64,000 bases of DNA from Luteibacter yeojuensis (GTDB lineage Bacteria; Pseudomonadota; Gammaproteobacteria; Xanthomonadales; Rhodanobacteraceae), in contig NZ_JAAQTL010000001.1 of assembly GCF_011742875.1 (NCBI RefSeq), positions 310,001 to 374,000 on the forward strand. The letters run 5' to 3'. Below the pieces are notes generated by a model. The model did no database searches and was not told the DNA's origin. It saw only the letters and a list, made by a program, of their open reading frames with translations. Positions 46,460 through 55,690 of the stretch are shown piece by piece. The translations under genes and the position numbers were made by a program. Numbering within the stretch: the stretch's first letter is position 1; every line of letters starts with the position of its first letter.

Positions 46460-47317
46460 TCACTGATTCGTGACGGCGGCCCCGGCCCAGCGTCCCAGCC
46501 TTTGCCCGACGATAACCTGCTGTTGCGGCTGCAAATCGTCCAGCATGTAGCCCTCCGGCAGGAGGAGGATGACGGTCGAGCCCATGTTGAACCGGGCCAT
46601 TTCGGCAAAGCGCTCGAGCTTCACGTGACGGTCGCGGCAGTCGTGCCGGCGAATCTCCGAAGCGTAGGGCGGAATGGCCAGCCCGTCCCAGACGGTGGCG
46701 ACGCTCGATACGAGGATCGCGCCCACCATCACCGAGACGAACGGACCATGTTCGCCCTGGAAGTGGCAGACCAGCCGTTCGTTGCGCGCGAACAGGCGGG
46801 GAATGGCTTCCACCGCGAAAGGCGCCACGCTGAAGATCCGTCCGGGCACGTGGGTGGTGCCGGTGAGATCGCCTTCCAGCGGCATGTGCACGCGATGGTA
46901 GTCGCGCGGCGAGAGATAGATGGTCACGAAGCTGCCGTTGCGGAACGGCAGGGCTGCCGCCTCGTCCCCCAGCAGTTCGGCGGCGGTGTATTCCTGCCCC
47001 TTGGCCTGGAAAATCCGCCCGTCGCGGATGCGCCCGGACTGGCTGATGCGGCCGTCGGCCGGCGACAGCAGCGTTGCCGGATCGGGGTCGGCACGGCGTG
47101 CATCCGCCTTCAGCTTGCGAGTGAAGAAGGCGTTGAAGTGCTGGTACGCGAAGGGGTCGGGCTGGGCCGCCTGGCTCATGTCGACGTCATAGCGCGTCAC
47201 GATCTCCCGGATCAGGAAGTTCTTCCATGGGGCCCATTCCCAACGGGTCGCCCAGTAGACGATGCGCGAGAGAAAACGGTGCGGGAGGATGTACTGCAGC
47301 AGGACGTTGGGTTTCAT
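46460..47317 (-). CDS. psd: Phosphatidylserine decarboxylase proenzyme
   Basis: Inner-membrane pyruvoyl enzyme (285 aa) making phosphatidylethanolamine. Start ATG 47317 (MKPNVLLQYILPHRFLSRIV). Conserved blocks: FNAFFTRKLKADARR, LLSPADGRISQSG, YLSPRDYHRVHMPLEGDL (catalytic Asp and His), and the self-cleavage site FNMGSTVILL with the pyruvoyl-forming S247 (LGST type). The LysR gene on the same strand overlaps this start region by a few bases. Confidence 0.97.
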   Translation of the reverse strand: MKPNVLLQYILPHRFLSRIVYWATRWEWAPWKNFLIREIVTRYDVDMSQAAQPDPFAYQHFNAFFTRKLKADARRADPDPATLLSPADGRISQSGRIRDGRIFQAKGQEYTAAELLGDEAAALPFRNGSFVTIYLSPRDYHRVHMPLEGDLTGTTHVPGRIFSVAPFAVEAIPRLFARNERLVCHFQGEHGPFVSVMVGAILVSSVATVWDGLAIPPYASEIRRHDCRDRHVKLERFAEMARFNMGSTVILLLPEGYMLDDLQPQQQVIVGQRLGRWAGAAVTNQ

Positions 47318-48252
47318 TCGCGGGAGTATAGGGGACCGGGCCGCGGCGTCACCTGCGTCACGAGGAAATCGATGAAGGCCCGTACGCGTGGAGGCATGAA
47401 GCGGCTGTGCGGGTAGATGACGTTGTAGGGACGCGTGCGGCCGCCGAATCCGGCCAGCACCTCGACCAGCCGGCCGCTCGCGAGGTCGTCTTCCACTACG
47501 AAGCGATAGGCCTGGAACAGCCCGCCCCCTGCGCGGGCGAGGGTCACGCAGCCGAGCACGTCGTCGGAGAGGGTGTAGCTGCTTTCCGCCTCGTACTCGA
47601 TGTCCTCGCCGCCGTCGCGGAACAGCCACGGAATCCGTCGGCCGCTGCTGGGCAGGTCGAACTGGATGCATTCGTGCGCGGGCAGATCGGCCAGCGAACG
47701 GGGGGTGCCATGCCGCTTCAGATAAGCCGGAGATGCCACGATGACGAGCGGCGCGTCCTCGAGGTGGCGTGCGATCAACAAGGAATCGGCCGGCAGGCGC
47801 ACACGGATCGCCAGGTCGAAGGTCTCGTCCGCGAAACCAATGTTGCGGTTGGCAATGTGCACGTCGAGGCGGATTCCGGGATGCTCCCGGTGAAAGTCCG
47901 GCAGACGGGGCAATAACCGGTAGTGCGCGTACGTGGTGGGCACGCTGATGCGCAGTCGCCCGGAGAGCTGCGTGTCCTGGCCACTGGCCATGCGTTCCGC
48001 ATCGGCGAACTGGGCGAGGGCCTGCCGGCATTGCTCCATGTAGACGCGGCCTGCGTCGGTAAGGCGGATCTGCCGGGTGCTGCGCACGAACAGGCGAACG
48101 CCCAGGCGCGCTTCCAGCCGGGCCACGGAACGGCTTACCGCCGCTGGCGTCACGCCCGCCGCGGTGGCCGCGGCGGTAAAGCCGCCGAGCTCCCCCGCAA
48201 GGCAGAACAGCTCGATGCTGCCGAGCATCAGGTCGTCGAATTGCCGGTGCAT
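47314..48252 (-). CDS. LysR family transcriptional regulator
   Basis: 312-residue regulator. N-terminal winged HTH LGSIELFCLAGELGGFTAAA then AVSRSVARLEARLGVRLFVR, followed by a LysR effector domain (RLRISVPTTYAHYRLLPRLP, DLAIRVRLPADSLLIARHLE). Divergent from the SDR gene across 121 bases, so it probably controls it; the stop overlaps the psd start. Ligand unknown. The region between holds a TTATCCACA-like stretch (48293-48301) resembling a DnaA box, probably chance. Confidence 0.93.
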   Translation of the reverse strand: MHRQFDDLMLGSIELFCLAGELGGFTAAATAAGVTPAAVSRSVARLEARLGVRLFVRSTRQIRLTDAGRVYMEQCRQALAQFADAERMASGQDTQLSGRLRISVPTTYAHYRLLPRLPDFHREHPGIRLDVHIANRNIGFADETFDLAIRVRLPADSLLIARHLEDAPLVIVASPAYLKRHGTPRSLADLPAHECIQFDLPSSGRRIPWLFRDGGEDIEYEAESSYTLSDDVLGCVTLARAGGGLFQAYRFVVEDDLASGRLVEVLAGFGGRTRPYNVIYPHSRFMPPRVRAFIDFLVTQVTPRPGPLYSRE

Positions 48253-48373
48253 GCTTTACACCATGTAACTAGTCATTTGCTCCGGATCATATTTATCCAC
48301 AGGCGGCGCATCAATAGATTGTGCATCAACCCGGCCGCGCGGCCGGTACCCCTCTATCGTCCGGAGCACACCC

Positions 48374-49108
48374 ATGAGCACCCGAAATACCGTCATCGTC
48401 ACCGGCGCCTCCAGCGGCCTCGGCTTCGCCATCGCCAAGGCCTTCCTCGACCTGGGCTACAACGTGGTCGGCAACGGCCGCAGCCAGGCCCGCCTCGACG
48501 AGGCCGCCGCCGCCCTCGGCAACAGCGATCGCTTCCTGACCGTCGCCGGCGACGTCGCGTCGCCCGAAACGGCCGAGCGTCTTTTCGACCATGCGATCGA
48601 AGCTTTCGGCCAGGTCGATGTGCTGGTGAACAACGCCGGCATCTTCATCGCCAAGCCCTTCGCCGAATATACGCCCGAGGACATCGACGCGGTCATCGAC
48701 ACCAATCTGCGTGGGTTCATCTACCCGTCCCAGGTTGCCGTGCGGCACATGGCGGCGCGCAAATCGGGCCACATCGTCAACATCACCGCGAACATCGGGC
48801 TACATCCGGACCGCAACGTGCCGGCCGCCCTCGCCGTGCTGATCAAGGGTGGCCTCAACGACGTCACGCGCGGCCTGGCACTGGAACTCTCTCCGCACAA
48901 TGTCCGCGTGAGCGCGGTGGCGCCCGGGATCATCGAGACGCCGATGCACGCTCCGGAAACCCATGCGTTCCTCAGCGGGCTGAACCCGATGGGCCGGATG
49001 GGGCGTCCGGAAGACATCGCCGAAGCGGTCGTGTACCTCGTCCGCAGCACCTTCACCAACGGCGTCGTGCTGCCGGTCGACGGTGGCGCGAGCACCGGTC
49101 GCTGGTAA
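48374..49108 (+). CDS. SDR-fold protein lacking the canonical catalytic residues
   Basis: Rossmann-fold short-chain dehydrogenase/reductase relative of 244 residues. Cofactor motif TGASSGLGFAIAKAF (10-23) and NNAGI (87-91) are intact, so NAD(P) binding is likely. The catalytic positions are unusual. The usual Ser of the SS-type motif is replaced at NITANIG (residues 136-142), and the Y-x3-K has lost its Tyr: K158 is present in ALAVLIKGG but residue 154 is Ala. Such atypical SDRs may be binding proteins or use altered chemistry. Followed by a tautomerase-family gene; LysR gene divergent. Confidence 0.85.
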   Translation: MSTRNTVIVTGASSGLGFAIAKAFLDLGYNVVGNGRSQARLDEAAAALGNSDRFLTVAGDVASPETAERLFDHAIEAFGQVDVLVNNAGIFIAKPFAEYTPEDIDAVIDTNLRGFIYPSQVAVRHMAARKSGHIVNITANIGLHPDRNVPAALAVLIKGGLNDVTRGLALELSPHNVRVSAVAPGIIETPMHAPETHAFLSGLNPMGRMGRPEDIAEAVVYLVRSTFTNGVVLPVDGGASTGRW

Positions 49109-49115
49109 CGCCGCC

Positions 49116-49328
49116 ATGCCTTTCGTCACTGTCCGCATCACTCGCGAAGGCAATACGCCGGAGCAGAAGGCCCAGGTGATCGCCGAGATCACGGAGACGT
49201 TGGAGCGCGTGCTCGGCAAATCCCCGGAAGTGACCCACGTGGTCATCGAAGAAATAGCGATGGAGGATTGGGGCTATCGCGGCGTACCGACGTCGCGGTT
49301 GCGCGGGCCGGATCCCGGGCCTCGTTAG
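49116..49328 (+). CDS. 4-oxalocrotonate tautomerase-like protein (70 aa)
   Basis: Tautomerase superfamily member starting MPFVTVRITREGNTPEQKAQ, with the N-terminal catalytic Pro exposed after Met removal. The VTHVVIEEIAMEDWGYRG segment fits the family. It begins 7 bases after the SDR stop, so they are co-transcribed under the LysR regulator, presumably in metabolism of a small carbonyl or aromatic compound (inference). Confidence 0.85.
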   Translation: MPFVTVRITREGNTPEQKAQVIAEITETLERVLGKSPEVTHVVIEEIAMEDWGYRGVPTSRLRGPDPGPR

Positions 49329-49547
49329 CTGCCGAACCGGCAGAAAAGGCGACATCTGTAGGTGATTTCGGCAAAGGAAAGCGGGTGTGCAGCTCTTGTT
49401 CACCTGACGGCTCCTACTACCTGACTGCATCGCCGCCCGCCTGCCCAACAGGCGGGCTCCGGTTCGTCAGGCGGTACGTGGTGCAGGGGCTCGTAACCGT
49501 GGTGCGTCATGCCACCAGGAACGGTGGCGTCACTCGGGATCGCCACC

Positions 49548-52500
49548 ATGAAGCAGAAGTTGCGTGCGTCGAGCGGCCGCCGCGCAGGGGTGTGCCATGG
49601 AATGGCAGGCCCATGCAGGGTCCTTCGCCTGGCTTTCCTGGGCGCGTGGGTCGCCTTGCCTTCCGCGAAGGCACAGCAGGTCGTCCTGCAGCCTTATGAC
49701 CCCGTAAACAACGACGGCAAGGTCGGGCAGACGGTCGTCGGCGCCGGTGCCGACGTCATCCTGTCGGGTCCCGAACAGTTCCAGGCGGGATCGAGCGGTG
49801 CGCAGAACACGACGCTGGGCGCACTCGATACGCTCGGGCGGCTCATGTCGGGCAAAGAATGGATCGATGCGCCGCGCCTGAATCCCGGCACGCAGAACTT
49901 CGGCGTGAGTGTGCCCGACCCCATCACCGGCGGCCGCCGTGTCGTCTCCGTTTATAACTCCGCCAACCTGTTTCCCACTCCGCCGGTCACCTATGCCACC
50001 ACGGTGCCCGACGTGGTGAACGTGAACGACCAGCAATACATCGACGCGCGTGTCGCCACCGTGACCTCGGCGGGCGGCACGCTCACGGTGGACATAGGCA
50101 CGCCCGGCGCGGCATCGAGCGGGGCGGCGAACGGTTGGACGATGGCCGCCAAGCAGAGTTCGCTCTTCTATGCCGACGGTACCGGAAGCGCCGTCAGCAA
50201 CATCGACTGGACGTCGAACAATCGCATCACGTTCACCGGCGAAGTAGCCGATCCCACCGAGCCGCAGACGTACAGCGTCACTTATGTGGCGCATTTTGCC
50301 GGCACCTTCACTGTGACGACCAGCGATGGCGTGGCCCGCGCGCATACGGTGACCAACGACGCGCAACTGCGCGACTACAACGACTTCCTCATTGCCCAGC
50401 TGCAGGCCGGCAATCTCGATCCGGCGCGATATAGCGGGCTGTTCGCGCAGGCGTTCAACTGGACCACCGAACACATCGTGTACGGGATCAGCGCCGACAG
50501 CCCACCCGACGAAGTGGCCCAGCCGATCGGCAATCGCATTGTCATGCACCTGGTAGGCTCCAACGCGCATGGCACGGTCGCCGCCGGGGCGATGCTGGAA
50601 GTCGCCAACGCCAACCATGGCGCCCTGCGCGGCGAAGGTGGCGCGAGCGTGGTCGTCGACGGGACGCTCGCCACCACGCATACGGCGGGCGACGGCTCGG
50701 CGATGGTTCTCGTCGGGGGCAGCAGTGGCGTGAACAACGGCGTGATCAACGGGAACTTCTTCCGTAACGATGCCGGCGCGATCATCAACAGCGCCTACGG
50801 TTCCAACGTGGTCGACCTCCAGACAGGCAGCCGTTTCGACAATACGGGCATCCTGAACCTCGCCACCGGATCGACCAACGGCGCGGGCAAGTCGACCGGT
50901 ATCCGCCTGGGAGCGGGAACGATCGCCACCAACAACGGCATCGTCAACATCGGCGTCACCGGCACGCGATCGAACGGGTCGATGGACGGCATCTACATGG
51001 ACGCCCCCACGGCACGGTTCACCAACGCCGCCACCGGCGTCATCTACATCGGTCGCGGTCCGCAGTCCGCGCCGGGGGCGCCGGCTGCGGATCTCGCGAT
51101 CAACCAGGGCACCATCACGACCGGCATCAACGTGCCCAGCGCGGCGACGGTGAGCAATCTCGGCAGCATCGTCGTCGGCACGCTCACCCAGAATGCCGCC
51201 GGTATCCTGGTGACCTCGCCGGCCGCCGTCGTGAACAACGCCGGCATCGTCGACGTGAACGGCCGCGCCGCCGCGGTGCCGCGCGAGAACGTCGGCTTGC
51301 TGGTGCAGAACGGGGGCGCGAGCGGCAGCGTCGTCAACAGCGGCACGATCAACCTCAACGGCGTGAACGGCACGGGTATCAAGGCGCTGTCCACCGCCGA
51401 TGTCGCGGCCCTGGCGACCTCGACCGGCACGATCAACGTGGCCGGCGGCGCCGATCCGTCCAGCGGCACGCGCAACATCGGCGTCTGGGCCGAAGGGCAA
51501 GGCAAGGCCACCGCGAGCGCGAACGTGCGGGGCAGGGTGAACCTGCTCGGCGACGGCGCGATCGGCATCCACGCGCGCGGACGCGCGACGGTGGATGTCG
51601 CGGCGGGCGCCGCGCCGGTATTCGCGGGCGGCAACAAGCAGATCGGGTTCTTCGCCTTCGGTAACGACGCACGCATCCGGGTCAACGGCGGTTCCACGCT
51701 CGATGTGTCCACGGCGCAGTCGACCTTGTTCCGCCTGGACAGCGGCGCCGATTTCGACGGCACGGGACTGACGATGAGCGCATCCGGCCTGGAGTCCACC
51801 GGGATGCTCGGCAGCGGCACCGGCTCCGTGCTGAACACGCGCAATGCCAACATCGCCGTCTCGGGCAGCGGGGCGATGGGTGTGGTGGCCGAAGGCGGGT
51901 CGGTGGCGACCATCGACGCCGCCACGACGATGTCGCTGACCGGCAGCGGTGCCGTCGCAGGCATTGCCGACGGGCAGAAACACGGTCTCACGGGTGCCAA
52001 CAGCGGTAACCCGGTAGCGGCGACCTCGCTGTCCAGTCTCGCGAGCCTCAACGCGGCGCAGCCGGGTGTCATCGGCTATATCGCGCGGAACGGCGCATCC
52101 CTGACGAACGCCGGTGCCATGCGTTTTACCGGGGCGGCGGCCACCGGTTTCATCGTCGAGACCAACGCCTCCGCGACCAACCGTGCCAGCGTCGAGTTGA
52201 GCGGGCCGGGCGCGACGGGGGCGATCCTGCGCACGGGCGGCAGGTTCGCGAACGACGGGACGATCCATGTCGGCAGCGGCACGGGTGTCCGCGTGGAGGG
52301 GAGCGGCACGCAGCGCCTGAACCCGGCGGGGACGATCGCGGTGGACGACGGTGTCGCCGGCGTGCAACTGACCGACGGCGCGGGCCTCGTCCTGGGCAGT
52401 GGCGACTCCGCCATCGTCACCCGCGGCTCGGCGCACGGCGTGCTTCTCGACAGCGGCGCCACGTCGCTGGCGGCCAACGGCACGACCATCACTTCGCTGG

Positions 52501-55031
52501 GCACCGGCAATGCCATCGAGAACGCGGCGGAAACCGCGAACATCACGCTGACCGGCGCCACGCTCCGGGTGGGCGACGGCGCGGGATTGCGCACGGCCAC
52601 CCCGATCGATCCGGCGTCCAGCGCCACCTTCGAGGTGGATGGCGCGGGCGTCGGTTATGCGCTCCGCCGCGCCGACGGTTCGCCCGCGAGCGCGGACCTG
52701 GGTATCGGCGGCGGCTTCGTCGTGCATGGAAACGGCCCGGGAGCGATCGGTATCCAGGCCTTGACCAGCGGTGCCGTGAACAGCGCGGCCATGGTCGAGA
52801 TCCGTAACGCGGCCGGTGGCCCCGCGCTGCTGGCGGGCACGGCGTCCTCGGTGGGCAACAGCGGCATGCTGACGTCCGCCAGCACGGTGTCCCCCGTGGT
52901 CGACCTTTCCAATGGCGGCGGCACCCGCTTCGCCAACAGCGGCAGCGTCCTGGCGGCGACGCCGGCAGCCCTGGCCGTGCGCGGCAGCGCCGGCGACGAC
53001 ACGGTAACGATGGGCGCGGGAGCGGTTCGCGGCGAGATCGCGACGGGGGGCGGCAGCGACACGTTCGCCTGGACCGGTGGCAGCCTCGATGGCGGTCTGA
53101 CGATGGGCGACGGGCCAAAGAACACCGCGACCGTGGGCGCAGTGGACACCTCGTCCACCGACCACCTGCTCGCCGGTGCCGGCGGTGGGAACACGTTGAC
53201 GTTCAGCGGCACGGAAGCCCGCGGCGGCTCCTTTGCCGTCGACGCGCCGGCGAAGGGCATCAACCTGGGCACGGGATGGAACACCATCGCGTTCGCCGGT
53301 GGCGCGCGATTCACGCTGACCGGTGACGTGAATCTCGCGAACAGCGAGGTCACGATCGATCCGGCATCGACGCTGTTCGCCGGAGACAATGTGCATCCGA
53401 CGATCGCCGGCGGATCGCCGGGCTCGGCGAACGTCGCCAACGCGGGAACGATCGACCTGACCAACGGCGCGGGCTCGCCGGGCAATACATTGACCGTCGA
53501 CGGGAACTACTCGGGCTCGCCGGGCGGTCTGCGCCTGGTCAGCCGGCTGGACCAGGGTGGGCCGCTAGGCGCGCAGGCGACGGACCGGCTGCTGGTGACG
53601 GGCGATGCCGCTGGCGAGACGATCGTCACCGTGTCGCCGGCGACCGATAGCAGCGGCGCCTTGACCGATCTCGACCGGAGCGGCTACATCGGCGCGGACG
53701 AAGGCATTTCCCTTGTGCAGGTGGCCGGCGCATCGTCGGGCGGCGCGTTCCGGCTGGACGGGGGTTACCTGGTCTTCGGGCCCTGGCAATACGGCCTGTA
53801 CGCCTTTTCCCCCGATGCCGCCGACGCCTCGCAGCGCGTGGTGGGGACCGCGGGAGCGGGTTCGTTCTGGGACTATCGTCTCGCCAATGTGCTGGTATGC
53901 CAGGAGGCGTGTCCGGCAATCACCACCGCATCGCCGGCACCGACACCCATCGCGGGAGAGTCTTATGTTGTCCCGCCGGCGCCGGCCGGAGCACCGGGAA
54001 CGCCACCCGACACGCCGCAAGTGCCCCTGGTGCCGCTGGCCGCTTCGGCATCGCGTCCGGCCCTGGCCCCGCAGGTGCCCGCGTACATCGCGTCGCCCTC
54101 CGCGCTGGCGCTCTATGGTTACCGCACGATCGACAACCTGCATCGTCGGTTGGGCGAGATACGCGATCAGGACGACAGTGGCGAAGGCGTCGGTGGGGAA
54201 CCCTTCCTGCGCGTCATGGGAAGCGACTACCGCTATTCGACCGATCGCCCGTTCAGTGCATTCGGCGTCGATTACGACGTCGATATGCGCGCTATACAAG
54301 TCGGCGTCAACCTGGTGGCGCTCGATGCCGATCGTTCCGCGCTTCGTGCGGGGATCGCCTATACGCACGGCAGGATCCGCCTCGATCCCCGCGCGCCCGA
54401 CGGATACAGCCACGCGGCATTCGATGCCAACGGGATCGCGATGTTCCTGACCTGGCAGCAGCGCAGCGGCTTCTATGTCGACCTCGTCGCCTCGGGCGAC
54501 CGTTACCGGGGCGACATCGACACGGCGCGGAGCAAGGCCGTGGCGCGTCTTCGCGGTGCGGGCTGGAGCGGCTCGGTCGAAACGGGTTATCCATGGCGAC
54601 TCGACGGAGGCTGGGTACTCGAGCCGCAGTTGCAACTGGTGCGCCAGCACGTGGGCCTGCGCGACCAGATCGACCGGGACGGGACGACCACGCGTTACCG
54701 CGTTTTCGAGCAGACCGTCGGGCGGGCGGGGCTGCGTTTCCATCGCACCTGGCTGACCGATGGTGGCGACGAGGCCACCCCCTACGTTCGCCTCAATTAC
54801 GTCCGCGGGTGGGGCGGCAGGGCCGCCGTGACAGTGGGGGCCGATGGCTACGACGTTTCGCAGACATTTACCGGAGGAAGCTTCGGCCGGATGGCGGAGA
54901 TCGGCCTCGGGGGCACATTCGCCTGGAACGATCGGCTGTCGATCTACGGCGAGGCCGACTGGCAAACCAACCTGGGGGACGCCGGGGCTCGCGGCTGGTC
55001 GGCAAATCTTGGCTTACGCTGGAATTTCTGA
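49548..55031 (+). CDS. Autotransporter (type V secretion) with beta-barrel domain, 1827 aa
   Basis: Surface autotransporter. Long signal sequence (MKQKLRASSGRRAGVCHGMA ... LRLAFLGAWVALPSAKA|QQ), then a passenger of about 1400 residues built of repetitive Asn/Gly/Ser-rich beta-helix turns (GVNNGVINGNFF, VVNSGTINLNGVNGTGI, DGTIHVGSGTGVRV). A Pro-rich linker (about residues 1463-1500, APTPIAGESYVVPPAPAG) precedes the barrel, about 1523-1827, which ends in WSANLGLRWNF with a terminal Phe. The start is taken at 49548 (CACCATG, Met before KQK); an in-frame ATG at 49509 adds 13 non-signal residues. Likely adhesion or biofilm protein; ligand unknown. A small secreted gene follows 4 bases later. Confidence 0.95.
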   Translation: MKQKLRASSGRRAGVCHGMAGPCRVLRLAFLGAWVALPSAKAQQVVLQPYDPVNNDGKVGQTVVGAGADVILSGPEQFQAGSSGAQNTTLGALDTLGRLMSGKEWIDAPRLNPGTQNFGVSVPDPITGGRRVVSVYNSANLFPTPPVTYATTVPDVVNVNDQQYIDARVATVTSAGGTLTVDIGTPGAASSGAANGWTMAAKQSSLFYADGTGSAVSNIDWTSNNRITFTGEVADPTEPQTYSVTYVAHFAGTFTVTTSDGVARAHTVTNDAQLRDYNDFLIAQLQAGNLDPARYSGLFAQAFNWTTEHIVYGISADSPPDEVAQPIGNRIVMHLVGSNAHGTVAAGAMLEVANANHGALRGEGGASVVVDGTLATTHTAGDGSAMVLVGGSSGVNNGVINGNFFRNDAGAIINSAYGSNVVDLQTGSRFDNTGILNLATGSTNGAGKSTGIRLGAGTIATNNGIVNIGVTGTRSNGSMDGIYMDAPTARFTNAATGVIYIGRGPQSAPGAPAADLAINQGTITTGINVPSAATVSNLGSIVVGTLTQNAAGILVTSPAAVVNNAGIVDVNGRAAAVPRENVGLLVQNGGASGSVVNSGTINLNGVNGTGIKALSTADVAALATSTGTINVAGGADPSSGTRNIGVWAEGQGKATASANVRGRVNLLGDGAIGIHARGRATVDVAAGAAPVFAGGNKQIGFFAFGNDARIRVNGGSTLDVSTAQSTLFRLDSGADFDGTGLTMSASGLESTGMLGSGTGSVLNTRNANIAVSGSGAMGVVAEGGSVATIDAATTMSLTGSGAVAGIADGQKHGLTGANSGNPVAATSLSSLASLNAAQPGVIGYIARNGASLTNAGAMRFTGAAATGFIVETNASATNRASVELSGPGATGAILRTGGRFANDGTIHVGSGTGVRVEGSGTQRLNPAGTIAVDDGVAGVQLTDGAGLVLGSGDSAIVTRGSAHGVLLDSGATSLAANGTTITSLGTGNAIENAAETANITLTGATLRVGDGAGLRTATPIDPASSATFEVDGAGVGYALRRADGSPASADLGIGGGFVVHGNGPGAIGIQALTSGAVNSAAMVEIRNAAGGPALLAGTASSVGNSGMLTSASTVSPVVDLSNGGGTRFANSGSVLAATPAALAVRGSAGDDTVTMGAGAVRGEIATGGGSDTFAWTGGSLDGGLTMGDGPKNTATVGAVDTSSTDHLLAGAGGGNTLTFSGTEARGGSFAVDAPAKGINLGTGWNTIAFAGGARFTLTGDVNLANSEVTIDPASTLFAGDNVHPTIAGGSPGSANVANAGTIDLTNGAGSPGNTLTVDGNYSGSPGGLRLVSRLDQGGPLGAQATDRLLVTGDAAGETIVTVSPATDSSGALTDLDRSGYIGADEGISLVQVAGASSGGAFRLDGGYLVFGPWQYGLYAFSPDAADASQRVVGTAGAGSFWDYRLANVLVCQEACPAITTASPAPTPIAGESYVVPPAPAGAPGTPPDTPQVPLVPLAASASRPALAPQVPAYIASPSALALYGYRTIDNLHRRLGEIRDQDDSGEGVGGEPFLRVMGSDYRYSTDRPFSAFGVDYDVDMRAIQVGVNLVALDADRSALRAGIAYTHGRIRLDPRAPDGYSHAAFDANGIAMFLTWQQRSGFYVDLVASGDRYRGDIDTARSKAVARLRGAGWSGSVETGYPWRLDGGWVLEPQLQLVRQHVGLRDQIDRDGTTTRYRVFEQTVGRAGLRFHRTWLTDGGDEATPYVRLNYVRGWGGRAAVTVGADGYDVSQTFTGGSFGRMAEIGLGGTFAWNDRLSIYGEADWQTNLGDAGARGWSANLGLRWNF

Positions 55032-55035
55032 TCCG

Positions 55036-55596
55036 ATGAAGACGAAATTGGCCTGGCTGTCGATCCTCTCGTGCGTCATCGTCGCGGCAAGGGCACAGGA
55101 GGCGATGCCGCCGGGAACGACACGGCTCGTCGACTTCGAAACCCTGCCGTCCGGGACGATCGCCACCCCGTTCAAGGACCCGGGTGGCCGTTTTACCCTT
55201 GCGGCCTCGCGTCGCGGTCCGTTTCTTTACGGGGAGCGGGCGGAAACGGGTATGCGTCCCATGTCGGGCAGATACCTCGCCATCCGTCCCGGCACCTCCG
55301 AACGCACGAACCTCACCAGCATCCTGCTGGCACCAGGCATGAACGGGAGCGACGTGTCGTTCGATTACTGGATCCAGACGCCGGGCGAACAGGCGGTGAA
55401 GCTCGGCTGCGTCTTCAGTGGCGGGCCGGAGACGTCCGCATGGTCCGGTGCCACCGTCCGCACCGGCAACTACAGTTGCCATGCCCCTCCTGGCGCCACG
55501 GTCCGCGAGATCCACCTGAGCACGACCTTCGACGGCGGCATCCTGCGCATCGACAATCTGGTTGTCCACATGGGTAGCGCCCTGGCGAAAGACTAG
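55036..55596 (+). CDS. Secreted protein of unknown function following the autotransporter (186 aa)
   Basis: Signal peptide MKTKLAWLSILSCVIVAARA|QEAMP (about 20 residues). The mature part is beta-rich (VDFETLPSGTIATPFKDPGG, FDYWIQTPGEQAVKLGCVFS), with two Cys likely paired (GCVFS and YSCHAPP), and resembles a small carbohydrate- or surface-binding jelly-roll. No family identified. The ATG is 4 bases after the autotransporter stop, so it is in the same transcript and may act with it. Confidence 0.75.
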   Translation: MKTKLAWLSILSCVIVAARAQEAMPPGTTRLVDFETLPSGTIATPFKDPGGRFTLAASRRGPFLYGERAETGMRPMSGRYLAIRPGTSERTNLTSILLAPGMNGSDVSFDYWIQTPGEQAVKLGCVFSGGPETSAWSGATVRTGNYSCHAPPGATVREIHLSTTFDGGILRIDNLVVHMGSALAKD

Positions 55597-55617
55597 GTCG
55601 TCGTCCCGCAGAAACGT

Positions 55618-55644
55618 TGTCCCCGCGAAGGCAGGGACCCAGCG
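55618..55644. repeat. Intergenic hairpin repeat, copy 3
   Basis: TGTCCCCGCGAAGGCAGGGA plus CCCAGCG. The stem CCC-GC / GGCAGGG is imperfect. Same family as at 2070 and 3245. It lies between convergent genes. Confidence 0.55.
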
Positions 55645-55690
55645 ACCTAGGCGTCGCGACGGCGTGAGGTGTTCCCACGCGGTCACGGGT

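Noticed and set aside
48293..48301. DnaA box near the LysR-SDR intergenic region
   Set aside because: A single TTATCCACA match with no partner boxes or replication genes.
49530..53396. 1288-codon minus-strand frame opposite the autotransporter
   Set aside because: Arises from the repetitive GC-rich passenger; no recognisable domain.
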